Assembly (NCBI GenBank): GCA_022843785.1
Contig: JALHMZ010000023.1
Coordinates: forward strand, 1 to 41,963
Source: Nitrospira sp.
Lineage (GTDB): Bacteria > Nitrospirota > Nitrospiria > Nitrospirales > Nitrospiraceae
Direction of reading: 5' to 3'
Length of the DNA stretch: 41,963 nucleotides
Below, piece by piece: positions 1 to 8,813 of this stretch; position 1 is the first letter of the stretch, and the number at the start of each line of letters is the position of its first letter. The position numbers and the translations under genes are program-made. A model generated the notes under the pieces. It was given only the letters and a program-made list of their open reading frames with translations, did not search any database and had not been told where the DNA came from.

Positions 1-476
1 CGTTGGCGACGGTGAGCTACCAGGGGAATCTGAACTTTACCGGGGCGGACCTGCTGACGGTGACGAGCACGGACAGTAACGCGGTGGTGGACACCGACAC
101 GGTGGCGATCACGGTGACGAGCGTCAACGACGCGCCGGCGAACGTGGTGCCGGGGGCGCAGACGGTGGCGGAGGACACGGCGCTGGCGATTGCGGGGGTG
201 AGCGTCACCGATGTGGACGGGAATTTAGCGACGACGCAGCTGGCGGTGGGCAACGGGACGGTGACGGTGAGCCTGGCGGGCGGGGCGACGATCAGTGCGG
301 GGGCGAATGGCTCGGGGACGCTGACGTTGAGTGGGACGCAGGCGCAGATCAACGCGGCGTTGGCGACGGTGAGCTACCAGGGGAATCTGAACTTTACCGG
401 GGCGGACCTGCTGACGGTGACGAGCACGGACAGTAACGCGGTGGTGGACACCGACACGGTGGCGATCACGGTGACG
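1..476 (+). repeat. Near-identical 357-bp tandem coding repeats
   Basis: Positions 1-119 are identical base for base to 358-476, an offset of exactly 357 bp or 119 codons. The array therefore continues upstream beyond the window. Identity at silent positions points to recent unequal crossing-over or gene conversion rather than old duplication. Copy number probably varies between strains and is liable to assembly collapse. Confidence 0.9.
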
Positions 477-1514
477 CCGGCTGCGAACAGCGCACCGAGT
501 CTTACCGCGAATGCTGGCTCAGTAGTAGTTCAGGGACTAACCGACATCATTACTTCAGCTGAATTACAGGTGACGGATGCAGACAATACACCAGATCAAC
601 TGGTGTATACGGTCACAAGCTCGCCCCGGAACGGTCACCTTGAGCTAACGACGGCTCCAGGCGTGGCCATCACGACGTTTACGCAAGCAGACATCAACGC
701 AGGTCGACTGTTGTTCGTCCATAGTGGTGCAGTTAGCGCAAGTGAGAGTTTTACATTTACCGTCAGTGACGGAGCTGGAGGACTTATCGGGGCGTCGACA
801 TTCACTATTGCGGTGTCGCCATTTGCGCCGCCCCCGCCCCCGCCGCCACCACCCATTGATCCGGGTCCCGGTCCGGGCTCTGGTCCAGGCCCTATCTCAG
901 GCACTGGGCCAACGCTGGGTTCCATGGGGACCAGACCGCCGGTGTTGCAGCCTCCGCCGGTGGATATTCAGACGGAGGGGATACCCGACGAACTGGTGAA
1001 ACGAGTAGCGCTGGTGAGCCAAAAGTTTGTCAGAGTGGAGAAGCTGGATACCGCGCTCCAGGAGCCGATGCCTCTGTGTTGGATTGAGCCGCCCTCCACT
1101 CCGATTAAGAAAATGCTGACCGTAGGCCATAAGTTAGCTGAGCGTTTAACCACGATGGCGGACAATCTCGATCGAGCGATGGAAGAACGTGAACGGCAGA
1201 CGCATCTTATTGCGCGACTCACGGTATTTACTGGGATGGCTCTCTCTGCAGGGGTCTTGGCGTGGATCCTGCGTGGAGGATCTTTGGTGACGAGTTTTCT
1301 CGTTTCGATGCCGGCATGGCGCCGGTTTGATCCGTTGCCCATACTAAAGGCGAATAATCGAGATCGACGGAAGCGTGATCGTGAGGTACAAGTGGAGCAT
1401 GAACGGGAAGATACGCAATTCCATGGCATTGATCGGATTCTGAAACCCCTCGTGAAGCCAACCAAGCCACAAGAGAAGGGTAGAGGCGAAAAACCGAACC
1501 CGCAAGATGATTGA
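1..1514 (+). CDS. C-terminal part of a giant Ig/cadherin-like repeat surface protein (5' end outside window)
   Basis: The reading frame is open from the window edge, so the true start lies upstream. It encodes about 160 residues of tandem Ig/cadherin-like repeats. These have a 119-residue period, each with a VNDAP-type linker and a TVAEDTALAI-type strand. A different Ig-like domain with a FTQADINAGRLLFVH motif follows (about residues 160-275). Next come a proline run and a Gly-Pro linker, then a charged helical segment and a hydrophobic stretch with the motif SAGVLAWILRGGSL (about residues 405-435), ending in a basic tail. Repeat proteins of this kind are large exported adhesins or surface proteins. 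The C-terminal hydrophobic segment suggests membrane anchoring. Substrate and exact role are unknown. The gene precedes a sensor kinase/diguanylate cyclase pair, which may regulate attachment (inference). Confidence 0.8.
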   Translation, partial: LATVSYQGNLNFTGADLLTVTSTDSNAVVDTDTVAITVTSVNDAPANVVPGAQTVAEDTALAIAGVSVTDVDGNLATTQLAVGNGTVTVSLAGGATISAGANGSGTLTLSGTQAQINAALATVSYQGNLNFTGADLLTVTSTDSNAVVDTDTVAITVTPAANSAPSLTANAGSVVVQGLTDIITSAELQVTDADNTPDQLVYTVTSSPRNGHLELTTAPGVAITTFTQADINAGRLLFVHSGAVSASESFTFTVSDGAGGLIGASTFTIAVSPFAPPPPPPPPPIDPGPGPGSGPGPISGTGPTLGSMGTRPPVLQPPPVDIQTEGIPDELVKRVALVSQKFVRVEKLDTALQEPMPLCWIEPPSTPIKKMLTVGHKLAERLTTMADNLDRAMEERERQTHLIARLTVFTGMALSAGVLAWILRGGSLVTSFLVSMPAWRRFDPLPILKANNRDRRKRDREVQVEHEREDTQFHGIDRILKPLVKPTKPQEKGRGEKPNPQDD

Positions 1515-1777
1515 GGCCGAGCCAAACTCGATAAGCAACTACTGCCCTACCTGCTGAGTACAGCTCAGCCACTTTGCCAAAAAGAAGAATTTGTTACGGG
1601 AAACGATCAGGCTTTGCTAAGTTCTCTTTTGAGAATCAAAGGCTTGTGAGTTTGTTGTTGTGTTTGAGCGCACGACCAACGTTTATTTTCCTATCTCAAT
1701 ACGGATCCATGTGGTGAAACTTTTGAAAAGGCCCATCAAGGCGAAAATGCAAGCTGTGTGAGAGGGTCGAAATAGTC
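1515..1777. other. Intergenic region before the sensor kinase
   Basis: This AT-richer spacer separates the surface-protein gene from the kinase. I see no convincing gene or strong terminator. A GAGAGGG sequence about 11 nt before the kinase ATG may be its weak ribosome-binding site. A promoter is likely here, but I cannot place it with confidence. Confidence 0.35.
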
Positions 1778-3694
1778 ATGCGGGTGACGCCCTTAGTCTG
1801 GATCAGTTTAGGTCTAGTCAGTCTGACGGTCAGCGTCATGTTGGCAGGGGACTCGCTTGTGGATTTGGTGCCAAACCAAGAGCGCCAAATCTTTGAGTTC
1901 CGTCGAAACCTTTCAGAATCGTTAGCGGTCCAGTACTCAGCGCTGGCTGAACGCGATCAGATCGAGATAGTGAAGTTTGCGATGGGGGAATTGGCCAAGC
2001 GAAACCGAGAGATTCTGTCGCTCGCGCTCCTTAAAAAAGACGGGTCGGTCCTGGCACAGATCGGCGAACATACTCAGGTATGGGTGCAGCCATCAGGGGA
2101 AGAGTCTACCTTCAATTTTCTCCAGGTTCCGATCTTTGCCGGTGACCAGCCATGGGGTGTGCTGCAGATTGCGTTTCAACAAGCCGACGAGTCGTGGCTT
2201 CACTGGTTCCTCACGGACCCGTGGGTGCGATTTCTTGGATTTGTCAGCGGGGCCGGATTTCTAGGGTACCTCTTTTTCATGAAACGCACGCTGCGTCAAC
2301 TCGATCCGTCCAGAGTCGTTCCGGCTCGCGTCAAGGCTGCGCTGGATGCGCTCACACAAGGTGTGGTCATGATTGACACGCAGGATCTCATTGTTTTGGC
2401 GAATGATGCGTTCTGTGAAGCCGCAGGCAAGCCGGTGACGACGTTGATTGGGTCAGACCTCAGCACTCTTAGCTGGAAGACTGCTGCATCGTCGACCTCT
2501 CAGACATTAGAGCATCCCTGGACAAGAGCAATCATGGAGAAACAGCCGCAAGATAACGTCTTCTTACTTCTCGATTCCCCGGAGAGTGACCTGCGAAAAT
2601 TCGTCGTGAATGTCGTTCCGATTATGGACGATGGCTCGACGGTGAGAGGAGCTCTGGTTTCTTTTCATGATGTCACCGAATTGGATCGTGCGAATTCACG
2701 ACTCAAAGAAGCGAACAACGAGTTGGAGTCCTCGCGCGGCCAAATTCTGAAGAAGAACCAGGAACTAGAGACCATGAATGTGAACCTTTCTGTCGAGATC
2801 AATCAACGGAAAAAGGCTGAGACGGAAAAAGAAAGGCTTTATCAGGAGCTCATGCAGGCATCCCGGCAAGCCGGCATGGCGGATGTGGCATCGAGTGTGC
2901 TGCATAACGCCGGGAATGTGCTCAACAGCATCAATGTTTCGACGGATACCTTGTTGAAGACTGTGAAGAAACCAGGAGTCGAGGATGTCTGCCGTATTGC
3001 GTCAATGTTTCACGAGCATCAAGACAACCTGTACCAGTTTTTAACTGCCGATCAAAAAGGGAAACAGATTCCCGCTTACTTGAGTTTAGTCGCTGAATCT
3101 CTGAGCGGAAATCACCAAACTATTCAGAATGAGCTAGATGCTCTCATGAAACAGGTTGACCACCTCAAGCAAGTGATCACGGTACCAACCGATGTCGCGC
3201 GAGCAGGGAATGTTCTTGAGCCGGCCCTCGCTGAGGAATTGATGGAGCAAGCCTTGTTGATCGCGATGCCGGAACTAGAGCAGTGTCGAATCGAGGTGAT
3301 ACGGGAATACCGCCCTATTCCAAGAATTATGACGGATCGGCACCAAGTCCTACAGATATTGGTGAATGTGATCACGAATGCGAGAAATGCCATGGTGGAA
3401 TATCCGGGCCGGGCGCATCAGCTCAGTTTGCGAGTCGGCATGGTGCAGAGCGGTGGCCGATCGGTGAGATTTGAGGTGACCGATACCGGATGCGGGATCG
3501 CGGCTGAGAATATCCCTCGTCTGTTCGCTCAGGGTTTTACAACCAGAAAGACTGGACGCGGCCTCGGGCTTCATAGCGCTGCCATTTCTGCCAAGAGTCT
3601 TGGCGGCTCTATTCAAGCGCATAGTGAGGGGGAAGGGCGCGGCGCGACCCTTACGCTCGATCTCCCGCCGACTCTAGCGGAGGCTGTCGCATGA
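1778..3694 (+). CDS. Membrane-bound PAS sensor histidine kinase
   Basis: This 638-residue kinase has an N-terminal transmembrane helix (about residues 5-25), a periplasmic segment, and a second helix (about 148-167). A PAS domain (about 185-310) and a coiled coil (about 305-365) follow. The phosphoacceptor region is ADVASSVLHNAGNVLNS, with His376. The C-terminal HATPase has an N box (NVITNARNAM), a G1 box (DTGCGI) and a G2 box (TGRGLGLH). The LHNAGN H-box belongs to a kinase subgroup that often pairs with diguanylate cyclase regulators. The stop overlaps the start of the next gene (ATGA at 3691), so the two are translationally coupled and very probably cognate partners. The signal sensed is unknown. 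Confidence 0.92.
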   Translation: MRVTPLVWISLGLVSLTVSVMLAGDSLVDLVPNQERQIFEFRRNLSESLAVQYSALAERDQIEIVKFAMGELAKRNREILSLALLKKDGSVLAQIGEHTQVWVQPSGEESTFNFLQVPIFAGDQPWGVLQIAFQQADESWLHWFLTDPWVRFLGFVSGAGFLGYLFFMKRTLRQLDPSRVVPARVKAALDALTQGVVMIDTQDLIVLANDAFCEAAGKPVTTLIGSDLSTLSWKTAASSTSQTLEHPWTRAIMEKQPQDNVFLLLDSPESDLRKFVVNVVPIMDDGSTVRGALVSFHDVTELDRANSRLKEANNELESSRGQILKKNQELETMNVNLSVEINQRKKAETEKERLYQELMQASRQAGMADVASSVLHNAGNVLNSINVSTDTLLKTVKKPGVEDVCRIASMFHEHQDNLYQFLTADQKGKQIPAYLSLVAESLSGNHQTIQNELDALMKQVDHLKQVITVPTDVARAGNVLEPALAEELMEQALLIAMPELEQCRIEVIREYRPIPRIMTDRHQVLQILVNVITNARNAMVEYPGRAHQLSLRVGMVQSGGRSVRFEVTDTGCGIAAENIPRLFAQGFTTRKTGRGLGLHSAAISAKSLGGSIQAHSEGEGRGATLTLDLPPTLAEAVA

Positions 3695-4947
3695 CCGATC
3701 AAGCGATGATGAACAATCGGCGGATTCTCGTCGTCGATGACAACCATGCCATCCACGATGATTTCACTAAAGTGTTTCGCTCAGATGTCCGCGAGGCGAA
3801 CCTTGATCAAGCGCGAGCTGCTTTGTTTGGTAACCCGCAACCCTTGCAGGAGTCCGAACAGTTTGTGCTGGATTGTGCCGATCAGGGGCAGCGCGCACTC
3901 ACTATGGTGCAGTCAGCACTGAAGCAAGGCCTGCCATATTCCGTGGCATTTATCGACATGAGAATGCCGACCGGGTGGGATGGGCTGGAGACGGTTGAAC
4001 GTCTTTGGAGAGAGGACCCAGAGCTACAGGTGGTTATCTGCACGGCCTACTCCGATCAGCCGTGGGATGAGATTCGGCGGCGAATCGGTCGAAACGACAG
4101 GCTGCTCATCCTCCAAAAACCGTTCAGCAGCGTGGAAGTGTGGCAGCTAGCGAGCGCACTCTGCCGAAAATGGAGTCTGGCTCATCAGGTAAGCAAGCAG
4201 CTGAGCGAATTAAATCAGCTTGTTGACGAACGTACGGTAGAACTGCAGCGCACGAACGATCGGCTGATGCATCTGAATCAGTGCTTGGTCAGAACCGTGG
4301 CGGATCTTGATGCGGCTCAAGCGGAGATTTCCCTCAAGAATATGGAGTTGGAACGGTTAGCTTCTCGCGATTCACTGACTGGGTGCCTCAATCGCCGGGC
4401 TGTGTACGTGAGCCTTGAAATGGCGTTTGCAGAAAGTCGTGAACAGGGCGTCGAACTTTGTTGTGTGATGGTCGATATCGATCATTTCAAAAGCGTGAAC
4501 GATCAATTCGGGCATATGGTCGGGGACCACGCCATCCAAGCCGTTGCGGCCTGTCTGGGCAGTGCAGTGCGGTTGACAGATATCGTCGGTCGTTATGGGG
4601 GAGAGGAATTCTGTCTGGTGTTTCCGCGCACGACGTTGCCTGAGGCTGCTGAGATGGCAGAACGGCTTCGAATTCGCATCGAAAAAGAAGCAGGGGATCG
4701 GGTACGCACGTCGTTCAAGCTGGCGATGACGGTGAGTTGCGGTATATCTTCTACGAAGCTGGGGGCGGATACCCCGCTAGAATTGATCGATCAAGCGGAC
4801 AAGGCTCTTTACGCCGCCAAAGAATCCGGGCGGAATTGCGTCATGGTACTCGATCCGATCATTACCGGGCCAAACGCACGTGATTTGGTTGAGCCGCAGG
4901 TCCGGCGGATCACTCCACTTCCCCCGGACCCGGAGGATTCCTTGTAG
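3691..4947 (+). CDS. Response regulator receiver-GGDEF diguanylate cyclase
   Basis: This 418-residue protein should make cyclic di-GMP when phosphorylated by the overlapping upstream kinase. The receiver has the acidic pair D16/D17, phosphoacceptor Asp89 (FIDMRMP), a Thr in ICTAYS and Lys in LQKPF. About 30 extra residues lie between the acidic pair and Asp89, compared with ordinary receivers. A coiled coil (about 165-220) leads to a GGDEF domain. Its active site is GGEEF at 303-307, and an intact RxxD inhibitory site (R294-D297) lies exactly five residues upstream, so product inhibition is expected. Likely outputs include the adjacent surface protein and the PilZ protein at 8814 (inference). 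Confidence 0.93.
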   Translation: MTDQAMMNNRRILVVDDNHAIHDDFTKVFRSDVREANLDQARAALFGNPQPLQESEQFVLDCADQGQRALTMVQSALKQGLPYSVAFIDMRMPTGWDGLETVERLWREDPELQVVICTAYSDQPWDEIRRRIGRNDRLLILQKPFSSVEVWQLASALCRKWSLAHQVSKQLSELNQLVDERTVELQRTNDRLMHLNQCLVRTVADLDAAQAEISLKNMELERLASRDSLTGCLNRRAVYVSLEMAFAESREQGVELCCVMVDIDHFKSVNDQFGHMVGDHAIQAVAACLGSAVRLTDIVGRYGGEEFCLVFPRTTLPEAAEMAERLRIRIEKEAGDRVRTSFKLAMTVSCGISSTKLGADTPLELIDQADKALYAAKESGRNCVMVLDPIITGPNARDLVEPQVRRITPLPPDPEDSL

Positions 4948-4992
4948 CGAGCTGTTCCTTGTGCAAATGAAGCATGCCCTCCCCCTCGATCG

Positions 4993-5026
4993 CACTCCGC
5001 CTGTTGCAGCCGGAGTGGTTCTTCTC
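4993..5026 (+). terminator. Possible terminator after the diguanylate cyclase gene
   Basis: CACTCCG (4993-4999) and CGGAGTG (5011-5017) form a perfect 7-bp stem with an 11-nt loop. The pyrimidine-rich GTTCTTCTC follows. The T-run is imperfect, so this is a modest call, but it sits between two unrelated operons. Confidence 0.45.
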
Positions 5027-5070
5027 ACACGTCCGGCCGGATTCCTCCAATCGCAATCGCTGTAACTGTG

Positions 5071-5076
5071 TATGAT
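5071..5076 (+). promoter_or_regulatory. sdhC: Possible -10 element for the sdh operon
   Basis: TATGAT at 5071-5076 is one base from the sigma-70 consensus and lies about 115 bp upstream of sdhC. No good -35 box is seen at 16-18 bp, so the promoter may need an activator. It would give an untranslated leader containing the six-codon ORF at 5155. Confidence 0.35.
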
Positions 5077-5154
5077 AGCGAATTCCGAGAGGGGCGAAGA
5101 AGAGCGGCTCCTCTTGAGGTCTCAGTGCAAGCAGAGTACATAAGGAGTAAGAAT

Positions 5155-5175
5155 ATGGCTGCTGCTGTCGTGTGA
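5155..5175 (+). other. Six-codon leader minigene upstream of sdhC
   Basis: A strong Shine-Dalgarno (TAAGGAG, 5141-5147) sits at ideal spacing before an ATG that encodes only MAAAVV and then TGA. sdhC begins 14 nt after this stop, in a different frame and with a much weaker ribosome-binding site. This may be a leader peptide that loads ribosomes for re-initiation at sdhC. It may equally be the relic of an older start. A stop (TAG at 5184) blocks a direct in-frame N-terminal extension of sdhC. Confidence 0.4.
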
Positions 5176-5189
5176 GGCGGCGGTAGTTC

Positions 5190-5888
5190 GTGGCGCAGGA
5201 TCGGGGGGCGATGCAGCGCGTCGGCTGGTTTCGATCATCATCGGGCAACAGAGTGGTCATATCGCTGACAGGTCTGGGACTTGTCGGATTTGTTGTGTTC
5301 CATATGCTCGGCAATCTGCAAGTCTTTGAAGGGCCCGACGCGCTCAATACTTATGCTGCGATGTTGCGCGATATGCCGATGTTTCTATGGACTGCGCGGA
5401 TTGGGCTGCTTGGCGTCGCGATCTTCCACATTGCTTTGGCGATTCAGTTGGTTCTGCGCAATCGACGCGCCCGCCCGGTGGGCTATGCTCTCCGTGAATA
5501 TCGGCACGCGTCTGTGGCCTCCCGCACGATGGCGCTCACCGGCAGTGTGTTGTTGGTTTTTGTCGTGTTTCATCTCCTGCATCTGACAGCGGGACTCGCC
5601 GATCCGTCAGGGAATAATCGATTGGATGCAGGAGGCCATGCCGATGTCTATGGCAAGGTTGTTCATGCCTTTCAGAACCCTCTTTATGTCGTGATCTATC
5701 TCGTCGGGCAACTCGCGCTTGGTGTGCATCTTAGTCATGCAGTATCCGGCAGCTTGCAGACGCTGGGGATTGAGCATGCGGCCTTCAACCGCCTGTTCAA
5801 AGCGGCGGGACCGGCGGTTGCATTATTAGTTGTGTTCGGCAATCTGGCGATTATCTTTGCCATCTTTTTTGGAATTGTGCGCGCATGA
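5190..5888 (+). CDS. sdhC: Succinate dehydrogenase/fumarate reductase cytochrome b subunit
   Basis: This 232-residue membrane anchor has five predicted helices. They carry FHMLGN, IFHIAL, FHLLHL and VHLSHA, giving enough conserved histidines to ligate two b hemes. It matches the single-subunit, di-heme (type B) anchor of Wolinella- and Bacteroidetes-like enzymes. In that type the anchor passes electrons between quinone and the SdhB clusters. No separate sdhD is present, consistent with this type. I use the GTG at 5190; an in-frame ATG at 5211 behind a G-rich sequence is an alternative. It overlaps sdhA by four bases (ATGA), so the subunits are co-translated. Confidence 0.92.
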   Translation: MAQDRGAMQRVGWFRSSSGNRVVISLTGLGLVGFVVFHMLGNLQVFEGPDALNTYAAMLRDMPMFLWTARIGLLGVAIFHIALAIQLVLRNRRARPVGYALREYRHASVASRTMALTGSVLLVFVVFHLLHLTAGLADPSGNNRLDAGGHADVYGKVVHAFQNPLYVVIYLVGQLALGVHLSHAVSGSLQTLGIEHAAFNRLFKAAGPAVALLVVFGNLAIIFAIFFGIVRA

Positions 5889-7798
5889 CGAGACTTGATG
5901 CCAAGATTCCCTCCGGGCCGTTGGAGGCCAAATGGGACCGACGCCGGTTCAGTGAAAAGCTTGTAAGTCCCGCCAATAAGCGCCGGATCAAAATCATCGT
6001 TGTCGGTACCGGTTTGGCTGGTGCCAGTGCGGCCTCTACCTTGGGGCAACTCGGTTATGATGTGGAATGTTTCTGTTTCCAGGACAGCCCGCGCCGCGCC
6101 CACAGTATTGCGGCACAAGGTGGGATCAATGCGGCAAAAAATTATCAGGACGATGGGGATAGTGTCGCGCGGCTTTTTTACGACACGATCAAGGGCGGAG
6201 ACTTCCGTTCGCGGGAGGCGAACGTCTATCGCCTCGCCCAGGTCAGCACACAGATTATCGATCAATGTGTGGCGCTTGGAGTTCCCTTTGCCAGGGAGTA
6301 TGGCGGCCAGCTGGCCAACCGTTCGTTCGGTGGTGTGCAGGTATCCCGGACGTTTTATTGCCGAGGCCAGACCGGTCAACAGTTGCTCTTGGGTGCGTAT
6401 TCTGCTCTCTGCTGGCAAATCGAACGTGGCCGGGTCACCATGCGTCCGCGCACCGACATGCTTGACCTCATCATTGACGAGGGGCATGCACGAGGGATTG
6501 TGGTCCGTGACCTGGTCACCGGCCAGATCACAGCCCATACAGCGCACGCCGTCGTGTTGGCTACCGGCGGGTACAGCAATGTCTACTATCTGTCCACGAA
6601 TGCAATCGGCAGCAACGTGACCGCAACGTACCGCGCCTGGAAACAAGGCGCCGCCTTTGCGAATCCCTGCTTCACGCAGATCCATCCCACGGCGATCCCA
6701 CCGGCAGAAACACAGCAGGCCAAGTTGACGCTGATGTCCGAATCCCTCCGGAACGACGGGCGGCTCTGGGTGCCGACCGCACTGTCGGACAGGCGGGCTC
6801 CGGGCGCAATCCCTTCTTCTGAGCGGGACTACTTCCTTGAACGCCGCTATCCGGGTTTCGGCAACCTGGTGCCTCGAGATGTCGCCTCCCGTGCCGTCAA
6901 ATCGATATGCGATGAGGGGCGAGGAGTCGGGCCGGGCGGCCAAGGGGTCTATTTGGATTTCAGCGATGTGATCGAACAGCAAGGGGCCGATGTCGTCCGC
7001 GAGCGGTACGGCAATCTGTTCGATATGTATCGGCGGATCACCGGGGAAGACGCCTACCAGACACCCATGCGCATCTATCCGGCGCCCCACTATACAATGG
7101 GGGGGCTCTGGGTCGATTACAATCTTATGAGTACCGTTCCCGGCCTTTTTGTCATCGGCGAGGCAAATTTTGCGGATCACGGCGCGAACCGATTGGGTGC
7201 CAGTTCGCTGATGCAGGGGCTCGCCGACGGATATTTCATCCTGCCCTATACGATCGGACATTATCTGGCTACAACGAGGCTGGATCTGCCGGTAGCGGAT
7301 CACAGCGTGTCTCGTGCGGCGGTGGAGCGTGTCACAGGCAGGTTGAATAAGTTACTTCAGTCGAGCGGAGGTCGAACGGCTGCCTCGTTCCATCGGGAAC
7401 TGGGCAGGATATTGTGGGATCACTGTGGAATGGCACGCTCTGACTCAGGGCTGAATCGGGCGCTACGGGAGATTCCGTCATTGCGCGAAGAATTTTGGCG
7501 TAGTGTAGTGGTCCCTGGGTCGGGAGAAACGTTCAATCAAGAGTTGGAGTATGCGTGTCGGGTCGCGGACTTCCTCGAGTTCGGCGAATTGCTCTGCCAC
7601 GACGCTCTGTATCGGAAGGAGTCTTGCGGGGCACATTTCCGTGAGGAGCATCAAACTGCCGATGGCGAGCCACAGCGGGATGATGAGCGATTTGCCCATG
7701 TCGCTGCGTGGGAATATCGGGAGGATGGTCCCCCCATTTTACACAAAGAACCGCTCACCTTTGAGTTTGTGCAGCCGACGACTAGAAGCTATCAATAG
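5885..7798 (+). CDS. sdhA: Succinate dehydrogenase/fumarate reductase flavoprotein subunit
   Basis: This 637-residue FAD subunit interconverts succinate and fumarate. The dinucleotide-binding [10 protein letters not shown] is at about 41-50. The covalent-flavin His73 lies in [10 protein letters not shown]. The active-site segment IHPTAIP followed by [11 protein letters not shown] is typical of the Wolinella/Bacteroidetes-type family. [21 protein letters not shown] is the C-terminal FAD motif. It overlaps sdhC and precedes sdhB. In Nitrospira-like autotrophs the complex can serve both the oxidative and the reductive TCA cycle. The sequence cannot say which direction dominates. Confidence 0.96.
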   Translation: MTRLDAKIPSGPLEAKWDRRRFSEKLVSPANKRRIKIIVVGTGLAGASAASTLGQLGYDVECFCFQDSPRRAHSIAAQGGINAAKNYQDDGDSVARLFYDTIKGGDFRSREANVYRLAQVSTQIIDQCVALGVPFAREYGGQLANRSFGGVQVSRTFYCRGQTGQQLLLGAYSALCWQIERGRVTMRPRTDMLDLIIDEGHARGIVVRDLVTGQITAHTAHAVVLATGGYSNVYYLSTNAIGSNVTATYRAWKQGAAFANPCFTQIHPTAIPPAETQQAKLTLMSESLRNDGRLWVPTALSDRRAPGAIPSSERDYFLERRYPGFGNLVPRDVASRAVKSICDEGRGVGPGGQGVYLDFSDVIEQQGADVVRERYGNLFDMYRRITGEDAYQTPMRIYPAPHYTMGGLWVDYNLMSTVPGLFVIGEANFADHGANRLGASSLMQGLADGYFILPYTIGHYLATTRLDLPVADHSVSRAAVERVTGRLNKLLQSSGGRTAASFHRELGRILWDHCGMARSDSGLNRALREIPSLREEFWRSVVVPGSGETFNQELEYACRVADFLEFGELLCHDALYRKESCGAHFREEHQTADGEPQRDDERFAHVAAWEYREDGPPILHKEPLTFEFVQPTTRSYQ

Positions 7799-7885
7799 TC
7801 CGTGAGGCGTGAGAGGTAAGGGGACAGGGGCAAGGCGTGAGGAGGAAAGGATGAGGGAATTGGGCAAGAGGCCGATAGGGAAAGT
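7799..7885. repeat. Word-like degenerate repeat between sdhA and sdhB
   Basis: The spacer is built of near-repeats of GTGAGGCGTGAGAGG and GGCGTGAGGAGG with purine-rich variants (7802-7860). It interrupts an otherwise tight operon. It belongs to the same style of short, imperfectly repeated words as 23289-23395, 24683-24770 and 30191-30217, though the words differ. Confidence 0.55.
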
Positions 7886-8674
7886 ATGAAGTTCACTCTG
7901 AAAGTCTGGCGGCAACGGGGGCCTGATGACAAAGGCCGGTTTGCGGTCTATGAAGCCCGGGATGTCAGCCCCGACATGTCGTTTCTGGAGATGCTCGATG
8001 GGGTGAACCAGAGCTTGATTCCGACCGATGAAGAGCCCGTGGCGTTCGAGCATGATTGCCGCGAGGGGATCTGTGGGAGTTGCTCGCTCGTGATCAACGG
8101 GGTGCCTCATGGCCCCGATCGCGGGATTACGACGTGCCAACTCTATATGCGGCAGTTTTCCGATGGTGCCACAATTACGATCGAGCCCTGGCGTGCCCGC
8201 GCATTTCCCATTATCAAGGATCTTGTCGTAGACCGGCGGGCGCTCGATCGGGTGATGCAGGCAGGGGGCTATATCTCCATCAATACCGGCGGAGCGGTAG
8301 ACGGCAATGTGCTGTTGATCAGCAAAGAACAGGCTGAGAACGCAATGGATGCGGCCTCATGTATCGGTTGCGGTGCGTGTATCGCTGCGTGCAAGAATGC
8401 ATCGGCCATGCTGTTTGTCGCGGCCAAAGTGTCTCATCTGGCAGCACTACCACAAGGTAATCCGGAGCGGGCCCGCCGTGTCATGGCGATGATGGAGGCC
8501 ATGGACCGGGAAGGTTTTGGTTCTTGTGGGAATCAATACGAGTGCGAAGCCGTGTGCCCCAAGAATATCAGTGTCCGTTTCATCGCCACACTTCAGCGAG
8601 AATATCTCCGCGCAGGCATTGTCGAGTCTGGTCTGCGGACAGAACCCGACTCCGCCGATCAAGAGTCAGCCTAG
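7886..8674 (+). CDS. sdhB: Succinate dehydrogenase/fumarate reductase iron-sulfur subunit
   Basis: This 262-residue protein carries three clusters in the usual order. The [2Fe-2S] ligands are C58, C63, C66 and C84 (CREGICGSC...C). The [4Fe-4S] motif [11 protein letters not shown] uses C159, C162 and C165. C169, C214, C220 and C224 ([12 protein letters not shown]) supply the rest of the [4Fe-4S] and [3Fe-4S] ligands. It wires the flavin of SdhA to the hemes of SdhC. AGGG just upstream serves as ribosome-binding site. An 87-bp repeat-filled gap separates it from sdhA, but the order C-A-B shows one operon. Confidence 0.96.
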   Translation: MKFTLKVWRQRGPDDKGRFAVYEARDVSPDMSFLEMLDGVNQSLIPTDEEPVAFEHDCREGICGSCSLVINGVPHGPDRGITTCQLYMRQFSDGATITIEPWRARAFPIIKDLVVDRRALDRVMQAGGYISINTGGAVDGNVLLISKEQAENAMDAASCIGCGACIAACKNASAMLFVAAKVSHLAALPQGNPERARRVMAMMEAMDREGFGSCGNQYECEAVCPKNISVRFIATLQREYLRAGIVESGLRTEPDSADQESA

Positions 8675-8735
8675 CGTCCTATCCCAACGAGCTCTGGCCG
8701 GTGGCCGGGAGCGCCCGCGTGAGATGGCAATCCGC

Positions 8736-8763
8736 TTGACTGTGAGCGAAAGGCCTTTATAGT
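8736..8763 (+). promoter_or_regulatory. Sigma-70-type promoter for the PilZ gene
   Basis: TTGACT (8736-8741) and TATAGT (8758-8763) are separated by 16 bp. Both are one base from consensus. The site is about 50 bp upstream of the PilZ gene, downstream of sdhB. Confidence 0.65.
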
Positions 8764-8813
8764 GCTATCTGGAACGAGAGTGGCGCGTCTGTCAGTGACG
8801 GAGGCTATGCTGA

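Noticed and set aside
968..1525. 185-codon minus-strand frame
   Set aside because: Antisense to the C-terminal domain of the repeat surface protein; Ser/Arg-rich shadow product.
5155..5189. Idea that MAAAVV is the true N-terminus of SdhC joined by a frameshift
   Set aside because: The frames differ and an in-frame TAG (5184-5186) precedes sdhC; a simple one-base error would need to remove both barriers, so I keep it as a leader minigene and flag it.
5735..7303. 522-codon open frame on the minus strand
   Set aside because: It lies antisense to sdhA, whose protein sequence is unmistakable; the antisense product has no recognisable domain and reflects codon bias in a GC-rich gene.
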